Origin: Phreatobacter stygius | Lineage (GTDB): Bacteria > Pseudomonadota > Alphaproteobacteria > Rhizobiales > Phreatobacteraceae | Assembly (NCBI RefSeq): GCF_005144885.1 | Contig: NZ_CP039690.1 | Coordinates: 5,035,001 to 5,099,000, forward strand | Direction: 5' to 3' | DNA length: 64,000 nucleotides | Shown: positions 17,322 through 25,514 of the stretch, piece by piece | Layout: every line of letters starts with the position of its first letter | Position numbering within the stretch: position 1 is the first letter of the stretch | Position numbers and translations under genes: made by a program | The notes under the pieces: generated by a model | The model's input: the letters and a program-made list of their open reading frames with translations, nothing else | Told to the model about the DNA's origin: nothing | Database searches by the model: none

Positions 17322-17711
17322 ATGCTGGCTCGCCTGCGCCATCCCGATCTCCGGCCCGTCGTCGCGGCATTGTTCGCCGTGGCGATGATCTGGCTCGGCT
17401 TCGGCCACAGGCCGGTCGTGCTTGGCGAAGCCAGCGGTCCGCCCGGTTTCGCGCAACTGGTCCTGCCGGATGGCAGTCCGGCCGAATTCTGTGCGCCGGC
17501 CTCCGACGCGGCGCCGCGCGGGAAGCCGCATGCCGGTGCGCATTTGTGCGACGCCTGTGTGCTGGCCGTCCGCCCGGTGCCGGCGGCGGTCATGGCGCGT
17601 GCCGCTCCGGCCATGCCGGGCGCAGCACCTGTCACCATCGCTTCGGCCGAGGTCAGGCCGCGGGATCAGCTCGGCCGCCCGCAATCGCGCGCGCCGCCGC
17701 CGGCCGCCTGA
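17322..17711 (+). CDS. DUF2946-like small membrane protein
   Basis: 129 aa. One N-terminal membrane segment (VVAALFAVAMIWLGF) is followed by an exported, proline- and alanine-rich part with HLCDACVLA, the Cys-x-x-Cys pattern seen in DUF2946 proteins near copper genes. It precedes SCO1 by 153 bases, which supports a role in copper handling. The ATG at 17322 places the hydrophobic stretch at a normal distance; an upstream ATG at 17244 is also possible. Confidence 0.65.
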   Translation: MLARLRHPDLRPVVAALFAVAMIWLGFGHRPVVLGEASGPPGFAQLVLPDGSPAEFCAPASDAAPRGKPHAGAHLCDACVLAVRPVPAAVMARAAPAMPGAAPVTIASAEVRPRDQLGRPQSRAPPPAA

Positions 17712-17864
17712 CGGCGCCCGGCCGTGCCCGCTGAGGGCATCCGGCAGCGCGCCTTTGTGGCATTCTCATCCCGGCGTGACAGGCCGGCATTCCGGCGCAA
17801 GTCTGCGACAGCGTGAGCAGGCCTTGCCTCAAGCCGGCATTTCCGTTTCCGACGAGCAAGCTTG

Positions 17865-18479
17865 ATGACACCTCTTCGTTTCATTCGTTACGGCCTCTGG
17901 GGCCTGATCGCGGTCATCGCCGCCGCGGGCGCCTGGGCCTATTGGCAGGGGCCGCTGCCATCACCGCGCAGCGCCACCACCTTGCTCGACCGCGACGCCA
18001 TCGGTGGCCCGTTCGAGCTGACCGATGAAAATGGCCGGCGCCTGTCGTCGACAAGCCTCGCCGGCAAGCCCTATGCGATCTTTTTCGGCTTCACCCACTG
18101 TCCGGATGTCTGCCCGACGACGATGATGGAAATGGCCAATGTGATCCAGGAGCTTGGCGATGCCGCACGCGATTTCCGCGTCTTCTTCGTGTCCGTCGAC
18201 CCCGTGCGCGACACGCCCGAACTCCTGAGGGTCTATACCGATTCCTTCGATCCCAGGATCATCGGGCTGACCGGCTCGGAAGCCGAGATCGCCGCGGCGG
18301 CCAAGGCCTTTCGGGCGGTCTACATGAAGGTGCCGACCGAGGGCGAGACCTATACGATGGAACACACCGCCATCGTCTATCTCATGAACGGCGAGGGCCG
18401 GCTGGCCGGCACCATCGCCTATGGCGAGGCCCATGACGCCGCACTCGACAAGGTGAAGCGGCTGCTGGCCGGGGGGTGA
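17865..18479 (+). CDS. SCO1/SenC-family copper chaperone
   Basis: 204 aa. A membrane anchor (residues 9-27) is followed by a thioredoxin fold with the copper ligands Cys79 and Cys83 (THCPDVCPTT) and the later His in MEHTAIVYLM. SCO proteins deliver copper to the CuA site of cytochrome c oxidase or act as thiol reductants. A TTG one codon upstream is open too; the ATG is preferred. The GCGAATGG-type repeat follows the stop codon. Confidence 0.9.
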   Translation: MTPLRFIRYGLWGLIAVIAAAGAWAYWQGPLPSPRSATTLLDRDAIGGPFELTDENGRRLSSTSLAGKPYAIFFGFTHCPDVCPTTMMEMANVIQELGDAARDFRVFFVSVDPVRDTPELLRVYTDSFDPRIIGLTGSEAEIAAAAKAFRAVYMKVPTEGETYTMEHTAIVYLMNGEGRLAGTIAYGEAHDAALDKVKRLLAGG

Positions 18480-18488
18480 GGGGCGCGC

Positions 18489-18605
18489 GAATGGTGAGTG
18501 GCGAATGGCCAATGGGGCCGCGGCACGCGTCTAGAGCGGCAACCACAAGTCAAGCAGGTCGGCGCGCGACGCGTCCATCCCTATTCGCCGCTCGCCATTC
18601 GCCAG
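18489..18605. repeat. GCGAATGG-type repeats in inverted orientation
   Basis: GAATGGTGAGTGGCGAATGG (18490-18509) begins nine bases after the SCO1 stop. Its inverted relative, CTATTCGCCGCTCGCCATTCGCC-like, lies at 18581-18603, eight bases past the convergent LysR stop. Similar blocks follow the stop codons at 28657 and 31910. Confidence 0.6.
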
Positions 18606-18612
18606 CAGTTTC

Positions 18613-19551
18613 TCACTTGCCCCCGTCTTCCGCGGCATCGTTGGCAGCCTCCTCCGCCAGCCAGGTACAGAAATCCTGCACCTGCGGCTTGGCCGCCGCG
18701 GCACTCGAGCGGATCAGGAAATAGCCGCGCGAGCCGACCACGGTCTTGTCGAACGGCGCGATCAGCAGCCCCGAGCGGATCGGCTCGTTGATCAGCGGCG
18801 ACAGGCCGAGTGCGACGCCCTGGCCGCTGATGGCGGCCTGGATCATCTGCTCGTAGCGGGTGAAATGCAGCGTCCCGGCCGGTTTCAGATCCTCGATGCC
18901 GAGCGCCGTCAGCCAGGTGCCCCAGTCGTACCAGGTCCGCTGCATGCCGGGATAATCGAGGTGCAGGAGCGTGTGGTGGCGAAGGTCGGCCGGTTCGCGC
19001 AGCGGCGTTGCCGGATCGCGCGAGACGAGCGGCGAGCAGACCGGCAGGATTTCCTCGCCGAACAGCGGGATGGCATCTTTCGGCGCGGTTTCGCGCTGGG
19101 CATACCGAATGGCGATGTCGACCAGGCTGCGATCGAGGTTGAGCGGCCGGTCATTGGCGACGATGCGCACGTCGATATGCGGATTGACCTTGGTGAAACG
19201 CCTCAGGCGCGGGATCAGCCAGAGCGAGGCCAGCCCGGTGGTCGTGGTGATCGACAACTGGTCCGATGTGCGGCTCTGCCGCATCTGGTCGATCGACGAT
19301 TGCAGCCGGTCGAGCACATCCATGGCGATGCGGTAGAACGTCTGGCCGTCGTCGGTCAGCCGCAGCGCCCGATGCCGGCGCTCGAACAGCACCGTGCCCA
19401 GCGCCTCTTCGAGCGCCTTGATCTGCCGGCTGACCGCCGACTGGGTGATGAACAATTCGCGCGCCGCCTTGGTGAAGCTGAGGTTTCGGGCGGCGGCCTC
19501 GAAGCCTTGCACGAAATCGAGCGGAGGCAGGTCATAGCGCCGGTTTGACAT
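18613..19551 (-). CDS. LysR-family regulator, GcvA type
   Basis: 312 aa. The start (LPPLDFVQGFEAAARNLSF, then TKAARELFITQSAVSRQIKALEEALG) is the GcvA-subfamily helix-turn-helix. The effector domain has VDIAIRYAQRE typical of the group. It is divergent from the DUF2917-GNAT pair at 19691, its most likely target. The ligand is unknown. Confidence 0.9.
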   Translation of the reverse strand: MSNRRYDLPPLDFVQGFEAAARNLSFTKAARELFITQSAVSRQIKALEEALGTVLFERRHRALRLTDDGQTFYRIAMDVLDRLQSSIDQMRQSRTSDQLSITTTTGLASLWLIPRLRRFTKVNPHIDVRIVANDRPLNLDRSLVDIAIRYAQRETAPKDAIPLFGEEILPVCSPLVSRDPATPLREPADLRHHTLLHLDYPGMQRTWYDWGTWLTALGIEDLKPAGTLHFTRYEQMIQAAISGQGVALGLSPLINEPIRSGLLIAPFDKTVVGSRGYFLIRSSAAAAKPQVQDFCTWLAEEAANDAAEDGGK

Positions 19552-19690
19552 TCCCTCAACTCATGCAAAGCGTGAGAATTGATCGTTTGAACAGGCACGA
19601 TCTTGCGCGCAACATCCAGGCTTGTCGAGCCTGTTCTGCGAAATTGACATCAATAGGCATGCATCAGGCTCATGCTAACAGGAGGCGGAC

Positions 19691-19975
19691 ATGGTCTGTC
19701 TTTCAAACGATGCTCTGATCCATCTCGAGCGCGGCGGCCTGGTTCGCCTGGGCGATAGCGCCGGCGCGACGGTGGCTTGCCTGGAAGGTGCGGTCTGGAT
19801 CACCCAGGACAACGACCGGCGCGATATCGTGCTGACCGGCGGCGATAGCTATGTGGTCGAAAGCTCCGGCCTGACCGTCGTCTGCGCCATTGCCGGGCCG
19901 GCTTCGCTGACCGTCGGCAAGCCGGTGGTGGTTGAACCGGTGCTGGTCGAAACGCTGCACGAGAAGGCGGCGTGA
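19691..19975 (+). CDS. DUF2917 protein
   Basis: 94 aa. The pattern LERGGLVRLGDSAGATVACLEGAVWITQ-DNDRRDIVLTGGDSYVV is the small cupin-like DUF2917 family, often found beside GcvA-type LysR genes. It has a strong AGGAGG four bases before GCGGACATG. It shares an operon with the acetyltransferase four bases downstream. Function unknown. Confidence 0.8.
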   Translation: MVCLSNDALIHLERGGLVRLGDSAGATVACLEGAVWITQDNDRRDIVLTGGDSYVVESSGLTVVCAIAGPASLTVGKPVVVEPVLVETLHEKAA

Positions 19976-19979
19976 CGTC

Positions 19980-20579
19980 ATGGCCACGGCGCTTTTCGAG
20001 ACACCCGCAAGCGCGATCGACGTGCTTCGCCTGCCGGCCGCGCGCATTACGGTCCGGGCCATCGAGCCCGCGGATGCCGCGCTGCTGCAGGGACATGTGC
20101 GCGGCCTGACGCGCGCCTCGCGGCAGAACCGTTTTCTTGGCGGCATCAACGAATTGACCGCAGCCGAACTCGACCGCATCACCCATCACGGCGCCGGCAA
20201 CATTTTCGGCCTGTTCGCCGAGACCGATGTCCGGGGCGAGACCCTGGTGGTCGGCGAAGCGATCTACGCGGTCGAGGCTGCGACCGGCATTTCGGAATTT
20301 GCCCTGTCGGTCGCCGATGCCTGGCACGGCCGCGGCGTCGGCCAGGCGCTGATCACCAGCGTCGAATGCCGGGCGGCGCGCGCCGGCAGCCTCATTCTGG
20401 CTGGCGAGACGTTGCGCTCCAACGATGCCATGCTGGCGCTCGCCGCGAAGTCGGGCTTCGTGACCCGCAGGCATCCCGACGAGGCGCGGCTCTGGCGGCT
20501 GGAAAAGGTCATCGGCGCGTTTCAGGGCATGACCCCGTGCAGCCGGCTCGACAGCATGCGCTGGTCGATGGCTGCATGA
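19980..20579 (+). CDS. GNAT-family N-acetyltransferase
   Basis: 199 aa. FALSVADAWHGRGVGQALITSV contains the acetyl-CoA loop (Q/R-x-x-G-x-G/A) of GNAT enzymes, preceded by ITVRAIEPADAALLQGHVRGLTRASRQNRFLGG as in the Pat-like single-domain group. The ATG at 19980 starts four bases after the DUF2917 stop. The target amine is unknown. Confidence 0.85.
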   Translation: MATALFETPASAIDVLRLPAARITVRAIEPADAALLQGHVRGLTRASRQNRFLGGINELTAAELDRITHHGAGNIFGLFAETDVRGETLVVGEAIYAVEAATGISEFALSVADAWHGRGVGQALITSVECRAARAGSLILAGETLRSNDAMLALAAKSGFVTRRHPDEARLWRLEKVIGAFQGMTPCSRLDSMRWSMAA

Positions 20580-20777
20580 AGCAGCCGGCTTGATCATGAC
20601 GCAGGGGCGGCCAAACGGCCTCTCCGGCGCGGCAATGGTGCGCCCGATTGCCTGGCCCGGCCGGTGCGCAGGCACGAGACCGTGATGGTGGGCGCCATCA
20701 AACCGCGGTTATTTGCGGGTAGCGTTTCCGATCCGGGAAGATGCGGGGGCAGCCGAGCAAACGGGAGGGCTCGTGTC

Positions 20778-21041
20778 ATGCAATCCGCAACGACGTTCTC
20801 GATTGGCGATCGGGTGGTGGCAAAGAATGGCGAAGGGCGGCTGATGGAAGTCCTCGGCGTTCGCCCGGCCGGCGCGGACAAGTTCGCCGTCTACTGTGCA
20901 TGGTGGACACCTGGCTACGGGCGCGTCACCAGGCGGTTCCTGGCCAGTCAGCTCGCAAAGGCGCCGCGCCTGGGCAAGGCGTTTCACGACCGCCTGGTGA
21001 GGCGCAACGCGCCCGTCGGTCACGCTCGTGAATTGCGCTGA
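20778..21041 (+). CDS. Small DUF2158 (YodC)-like protein
   Basis: 87 aa. FSIGDRVVAKNGEGRLMEVLGV followed by VYCAWWTPGYGRVTRRFLASQL fits the small beta-barrel DUF2158/YodC pattern (G-D-x-V-x-x-K-x-G ... C-x-W), though it is divergent. The ATG at 20778 follows GGGAGGGCTCGTGTC, a good ribosome site. Function unknown. It converges on the QueD-family gene. Confidence 0.6.
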   Translation: MQSATTFSIGDRVVAKNGEGRLMEVLGVRPAGADKFAVYCAWWTPGYGRVTRRFLASQLAKAPRLGKAFHDRLVRRNAPVGHARELR

Positions 21042-21109
21042 GCCGGGCGGCGGCCGAAGCCGCCGCGGTCGGTATGGGCATGGTTCGCAGGCAACTGCCG
21101 TGAGGCGGT

Positions 21110-21625
21110 TCAGCCGCCCAAGCGCTCGTAGACGGCCGAATTGCCGGCATGCTCGCGCACCTCGACGGATTCGAGCCAGACCCGGCCATGGGTCTCGGCC
21201 TTGATCGACGGCGCCACGTGGTCGAAGACGAATTTTGCCGTCGCCTCGCAGCCGACCGCCGGCAGGATGCGCAGGTCGACCAAGCCGTCCGCGGCCATCT
21301 TGCGGAATGTCGCGAGCTCGGGGTCGTCCTCGGCCACCACCATGGTGTGGTCGAACATCTCGTGCAGCCACGCCTTGACCGGCTTCATGCCGCCGAAGTC
21401 GTAGCACCAGTTGCGCTCATCGAGTTCATGGGTGGCGAAAACGAACTTGAAGGCCAGCGCGTAGCCGTGGACGAAACGGCAATGGGAATGGCTCGCCCGC
21501 CATTGCCGGAAGCAGCAGGACAGGCCCTCATTGTGGTCGTAGCTTTTGGTCGACCGGTAGGTCTCGCGCTGGCTCGGCTTGAGGCGTTGCACGTCGGGGA
21601 TGATCGAAACCGCTGAATCGGCCAT
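21110..21625 (-). CDS. queD: 6-carboxytetrahydropterin / 6-pyruvoyl-tetrahydropterin synthase family
   Basis: 171 aa T-fold enzyme acting on dihydroneopterin triphosphate, the product of FolE. The catalytic Cys and a zinc His are in HCRFVHGYAL; DFGGMKPVKAWLHEMFDH and the Glu-containing VREHAGNSAVYE complete the fold. Canonical QueD has HGH where this has HGY, so one zinc ligand must differ or come from the nearby HSH. It is 34 bases downstream of folE on the same strand. It may make the queuosine precursor or a signalling pterin; no queC or queE is nearby. Confidence 0.75.
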   Translation of the reverse strand: MADSAVSIIPDVQRLKPSQRETYRSTKSYDHNEGLSCCFRQWRASHSHCRFVHGYALAFKFVFATHELDERNWCYDFGGMKPVKAWLHEMFDHTMVVAEDDPELATFRKMAADGLVDLRILPAVGCEATAKFVFDHVAPSIKAETHGRVWLESVEVREHAGNSAVYERLGG

Positions 21626-21659
21626 GTCGGTGCCTCGTGTCAGTGCTTCGCTCGACGCT

Positions 21660-22325
21660 TCATCGCCGGTCCAGGGCTGCGCATTCCTGCAGGAATTCCG
21701 CCTTGAGCGCCGATGACGTGGCCATCTCGCCGTAAAATGTGCTGTTGACCATCCGGCTCGCGTGGCTGGCGCGCACGCCGCGGTGGGTCTTGCACATATG
21801 GACAGCGCTGATACGCACCGCCAGCCCGCGCGGATTGGTGGTCTCGACGATATATTGCTCGATCTGCTTAACCAGCTCTTCCTGGATCTGCAGGCGGGTG
21901 CCGAAATAATTGACGATCCGGTCGTATTTGGACAGGCCGATGATCTTGCCGTCGACCGAGGGCAGCACGCCGATATAGGCGCTGCCGTAGATCGGCATCA
22001 TGTGATGGGCGCAGGTCGAGCGCAGCTCGATCGGTCCGGTGACGATCAACTGGTCGTAGCGGGCGGCATTCTCGAACTCGGTGATCTTCGGCGGCGGCAC
22101 ATAGCGCCCGTGAAGGATCTCCTCGACGAACATCTTGGCGACGCGGGCCGGCGTGTCGCGGGTGTTGTGATCATTGCGGTGATCGATCTTCAGGACATCG
22201 AACAGCTCTTCGAGCTTTTCGGCCGCGGATGCCATCATCGCGGCACGCTCGGCCTTGTCCAGGAAGCCGTCGACGGCCTCGTTGCCGAACCGAGCGCAAT
22301 TCGCCAAAACGTTGTTCTTTGTCAT
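21660..22325 (-). CDS. folE: GTP cyclohydrolase I
   Basis: 221 aa. RDTPARVAKMFVEEILHG, STCAHHMMPIYGSAYIGVLP, IIGLSKYDRIVNYFG and HMCKTHRGVRA match FolE, including the zinc ligands Cys, His and Cys. It converts GTP to 7,8-dihydroneopterin triphosphate. The ATG at 22325 is preferred because GAGAGAA lies just upstream; an ATG four codons earlier lacks a site. It forms an operon with the QueD-family gene and is divergent from the PruR-DcpA-like pair. Confidence 0.92.
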   Translation of the reverse strand: MTKNNVLANCARFGNEAVDGFLDKAERAAMMASAAEKLEELFDVLKIDHRNDHNTRDTPARVAKMFVEEILHGRYVPPPKITEFENAARYDQLIVTGPIELRSTCAHHMMPIYGSAYIGVLPSVDGKIIGLSKYDRIVNYFGTRLQIQEELVKQIEQYIVETTNPRGLAVRISAVHMCKTHRGVRASHASRMVNSTFYGEMATSSALKAEFLQECAALDRR

Positions 22326-22362
22326 GCGTTCTCTCAATGGCTGTACGCCGATATGAAAAGTA

Positions 22363-22376
22363 TAACCTATTGGTTA
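22363..22376. promoter_or_regulatory. Dyad between folE and the pruR-like gene
   Basis: TAACC-TATT-GGTTA, perfect 5-bp arms in the only AT-rich stretch of the divergent region, 38 bases from the folE start. It could control both directions. No regulator gene is adjacent, and I do not recognise a preQ1 or tetrahydrofolate riboswitch here. Confidence 0.4.
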
Positions 22377-22515
22377 CCGGAATATTGTGTGTCCCGGATC
22401 AGCGGGCGTATCATGCTGGTAACGTGCAACTGCCAGGATCAGCTGGCGGGTTCACCGATTGTTATGTGCATTTGTGGGAATTTCAGGTCGCCTTCGCGTA
22501 GCAAGGGAGTTCATG

Positions 22516-23040
22516 ATGCCGGTCAACAATATCAGGCGTTCATTTAGCTTGGGTGCAATCGCCGCGGCGGGCCTCCTTATCTGTGGCCGCGCTTCCGCTC
22601 AAGGTCTGGCGACCCCGGCCGAAAGGGTCATGTTGACGATCTCCGGTAAGATCTCCGTGACCAATGTCGGCAATACCGCGCAATTCGACCGCGCCATGCT
22701 CGAAGCCATGGGGCTGGTGTCCTTCGAGACCTCGACGCCGTGGCATTCGGGTCCGCAGAAGTTCGAGGGCGTGTCGATCGACAAGCTCTTGAAAAGCGTC
22801 GGCGCCAGCGGCGACCGCATCCAGGCGATCGCGCTCAATGATTATACCACCGAGATTCCGATCGAGGATTTCACCCGCTACAACGTCATTCTCGCGCTCA
22901 AGCGCAACAACGAATACATGCCTGTGCGGGACAAGGGCCCGCTGTTCATCGTCTATCCCTACGATTCCGACCCCGAGCTGCGAAGCCAGAAATATTACAG
23001 CCGCTCGGCCTGGCAGCTCTCCCAGATCATTGTCCGCTGA
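22516..23040 (+). CDS. pruR: Periplasmic SUOX-fold protein, PruR-like pterin-binding
   Basis: 174 aa with a signal peptide ending near GRASAQG. The mature part has the molybdopterin-oxidoreductase fold pattern (LTISGKISVTN, KFEGVSIDKLLKSVG, IQAIALNDYTTEIPI, GPLFIVYPYD). It contains no cysteine at all, so the molybdenum-coordinating Cys of true enzymes is absent. In Agrobacterium such a protein, PruR, binds pterins and controls the GGDEF-EAL enzyme DcpA encoded next to it, exactly the order seen here. The ATG at 22516 sits six bases after GGGAG. Confidence 0.7.
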   Translation: MPVNNIRRSFSLGAIAAAGLLICGRASAQGLATPAERVMLTISGKISVTNVGNTAQFDRAMLEAMGLVSFETSTPWHSGPQKFEGVSIDKLLKSVGASGDRIQAIALNDYTTEIPIEDFTRYNVILALKRNNEYMPVRDKGPLFIVYPYDSDPELRSQKYYSRSAWQLSQIIVR

Positions 23041-23092
23041 CTGACGTGGCAGCCTCACCGGTCCCCATCGCGCGGCACGCCCAAACCGGACC

Positions 23093-25501
23093 ATGGTCAT
23101 GCCGAAGCTGAGCCGGGTTGGGATCCTGTTCGGGCTGATCATGTTGGGCCTGGTGGCGGCGGCCGTCTATGTCTCGGTCCTGATCGTCGAGCGGCAGAGC
23201 ATCATCCGCCAGACCGCGCGCTACAACGTGACCTGGCTGGCAAGCCAGGCGGCCTTCGAAGTGGTGCGTTTCGAAGAGGTCGTCGCGGCTTCGGCGCTGC
23301 CGAACAGCCCGGTCACCGCCGACGACGTCGACCTGCGTTATCAGATCCTGCTCAACCGGCTCGAGCTGATGAACTCGGGCGAGTTCGAGGATTTCGTCGA
23401 GCAGGATCCCGAGCGGCGGCAGATCGTGGCCGATCTCGGCCGGGTCCTGGCCGAGATCGCGCCGCTGGTGGAGAAGGTCAGCCAGGGCGACAATGTCAGC
23501 CGTATCCGGGCCATGCTCGCCCCGCTCGACAAGAAACTGGCGGGCCTCGCCGCTTCGGCCAACCGGGTCTCGGGCGACAATGTCGATGCCGACCAGCGCA
23601 ATCTGCTGCGCCTGCACTGGATCTTCTCCAGCCTGATCGCGGCGCTGGTCATCGCCGGCCTCGTGCTGATGCTGATGCTCTATCGCCGCCATATCCAGCT
23701 CAACCGGGCCCATGACGAAGTGCATGTCCTGGCCGGCGTGCTGGAAGAGGCCAAGCTCGACCTGGAACAGGCCAATGTCGAAATCCTCAGCACCAATGCC
23801 GACCTCAAGCAGCGCAACGAGATGCTGCAGATCCGCGACGTCGAGCTCAGAACCCAGAACCAGCGTTTCGACGCGGCGTTGAACAACATGTCGCAAGGCC
23901 TGCTGCTGGTTGACGGCATGCATCGCCTGATCGTCTGCAATCAGCGCTATCGCGAAATATTCAACCTGAGGGAGCAATGGGTGCAGCCGGGGGCGACGAT
24001 ACGCGCACTCGGCACTCAGCGTTTTGCCGGGCTGATCGACCGGCAGAACAGCATCGCCGCCGATCGCGCCTCGGCGACCTTCGCCTTTGAGCTGGACGAC
24101 GACACGATCGTCTCGGTCTCGCAGCAGCCGATGCCGGACGGCGGCTGGGTCTCGACCTACGAAGACATTACCGAGCGGCGGCGTTCCGAGGAGCGCATCG
24201 CCCATATGGCGCACCACGATGCGCTGACCGATCTGCCGAACCGCACCCTGTTTCGCGCGCGGATGGACGATGCCTTGGCCGACAAGCGGGGCAGCAAAGC
24301 CAATTTCGCGATCTTCTATCTCGATCTCGACAACTTCAAGATCGTCAACGACTCGCTCGGTCATGCGGTCGGCGATCTGCTGCTCAGGAGCGTCGCCGAC
24401 CGGTTGAAGGAATGCGTCCGCGATGGCGATATCGTCTCCCGTTTCGGCGGCGACGAATTCGCCATCATGTTCCGTGGCGGCGGCGGCAGCGCCGAGATGC
24501 AGGGCATGGCGCAACGCCTGGTCGACCGGACCCGGCAGCCGTTTTCGATCGAGGGCAACGAGCTCAGCATCGGCACCTGTGTCGGCATCGCGATCGCCGG
24601 CAAGGACGGCCTGGATTCCGACGAACTGCTGCGCAACGCCGACATGGCGCTCTATCGCGCCAAGAACGAGGGACGTGGCAGCTATCGCTTCTTCGAGGCG
24701 TCGATGAAGGCCGAGCTCAATGCCAGGCGTGCGCTGGAGGAGGACCTGCGCTCGGCCCTCGGCGCCGGCGAATTCGCCGTCCACTATCAGCCGATCGTCA
24801 ACCTGAAGACCATGACGGTGGTCAGTTTCGAAGCGCTGATCCGGTGGAACCATCCTGAGCGGGGCGAGGTCGTCCCGGCCGAATTCGTGCCTGTCGCCGA
24901 GGAGACCGGGCTGATCGTCGCCATTGGCGAATGGGTTCTGCGGCAGGCCTGCGTCGATGCCGCGTCATGGCCTGGCCCGACCCGCGTCTCGGTCAATCTG
25001 TCCGCCGTCCAGTTCAGGACGGGACAGTTCGCCCAGACCGTCTTTGCCGCCTTGTCCGCCTCGGGGCTCGCGCCCAACCGGCTGGAACTCGAGATCACCG
25101 AGACGGTGCTTCTGCAGGACAGCGAGGCGACGCTGGCGATCCTGCATCAATTGCGCTCGTTCGGCATCCGCACCTGCATGGACGATTTCGGCACCGGCTA
25201 TTCCTCGCTCAGCTATCTCCGCAGCTTTCCCTTCGACAAGATCAAGATCGACCGCTCCTTCGTCAGCGAGGTCAACGACCGCGAGGACTGCCGCGCCATC
25301 GTTACCTCGATCACCGATCTCGGCCGCAGTCTCAACATGGTGACCACCGCCGAGGGCGTCGAAACGCGCGCCCAGTTCGACACGATCAACGAGATCGGCT
25401 GCGCCGAGATCCAGGGCTTCTATTTTGGTCATCCGGTGCCGGCGGCGGAGGTCGAGGAAGCCTTCACCCGGATCGAGCGGCTCTTGAGCCAGGCGGCCTG
25501 A
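23093..25501 (+). CDS. dcpA: Dual GGDEF-EAL c-di-GMP enzyme, DcpA-like
   Basis: 802 aa. Membrane helices near 10-32 and 181-203 enclose a periplasmic sensor region; a coiled coil follows (about 205-260), then a PAS-like domain (262-360), GGDEF (GGDEF at 452-456) and EAL (EAL at 580-582, DDFGTG later). Both catalytic motifs are intact, so it may synthesise and degrade c-di-GMP. It lies 52 bases after the PruR-like gene. By analogy with Agrobacterium DcpA, ligand-bound PruR would contact the periplasmic domain and favour phosphodiesterase output. Confidence 0.85.
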   Translation: MVMPKLSRVGILFGLIMLGLVAAAVYVSVLIVERQSIIRQTARYNVTWLASQAAFEVVRFEEVVAASALPNSPVTADDVDLRYQILLNRLELMNSGEFEDFVEQDPERRQIVADLGRVLAEIAPLVEKVSQGDNVSRIRAMLAPLDKKLAGLAASANRVSGDNVDADQRNLLRLHWIFSSLIAALVIAGLVLMLMLYRRHIQLNRAHDEVHVLAGVLEEAKLDLEQANVEILSTNADLKQRNEMLQIRDVELRTQNQRFDAALNNMSQGLLLVDGMHRLIVCNQRYREIFNLREQWVQPGATIRALGTQRFAGLIDRQNSIAADRASATFAFELDDDTIVSVSQQPMPDGGWVSTYEDITERRRSEERIAHMAHHDALTDLPNRTLFRARMDDALADKRGSKANFAIFYLDLDNFKIVNDSLGHAVGDLLLRSVADRLKECVRDGDIVSRFGGDEFAIMFRGGGGSAEMQGMAQRLVDRTRQPFSIEGNELSIGTCVGIAIAGKDGLDSDELLRNADMALYRAKNEGRGSYRFFEASMKAELNARRALEEDLRSALGAGEFAVHYQPIVNLKTMTVVSFEALIRWNHPERGEVVPAEFVPVAEETGLIVAIGEWVLRQACVDAASWPGPTRVSVNLSAVQFRTGQFAQTVFAALSASGLAPNRLELEITETVLLQDSEATLAILHQLRSFGIRTCMDDFGTGYSSLSYLRSFPFDKIKIDRSFVSEVNDREDCRAIVTSITDLGRSLNMVTTAEGVETRAQFDTINEIGCAEIQGFYFGHPVPAAEVEEAFTRIERLLSQAA

Positions 25502-25514
25502 TCGCGGGGTCGCG

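Noticed and set aside
22326-22515. preQ1 or tetrahydrofolate riboswitch before folE
   Set aside because: I could not find the conserved loops or pairing of either class; only a short dyad is visible.
23027-24853. 608-codon minus-strand frame over the GGDEF-EAL gene
   Set aside because: Shadow of the conserved GGDEF-EAL protein; no motif of its own.
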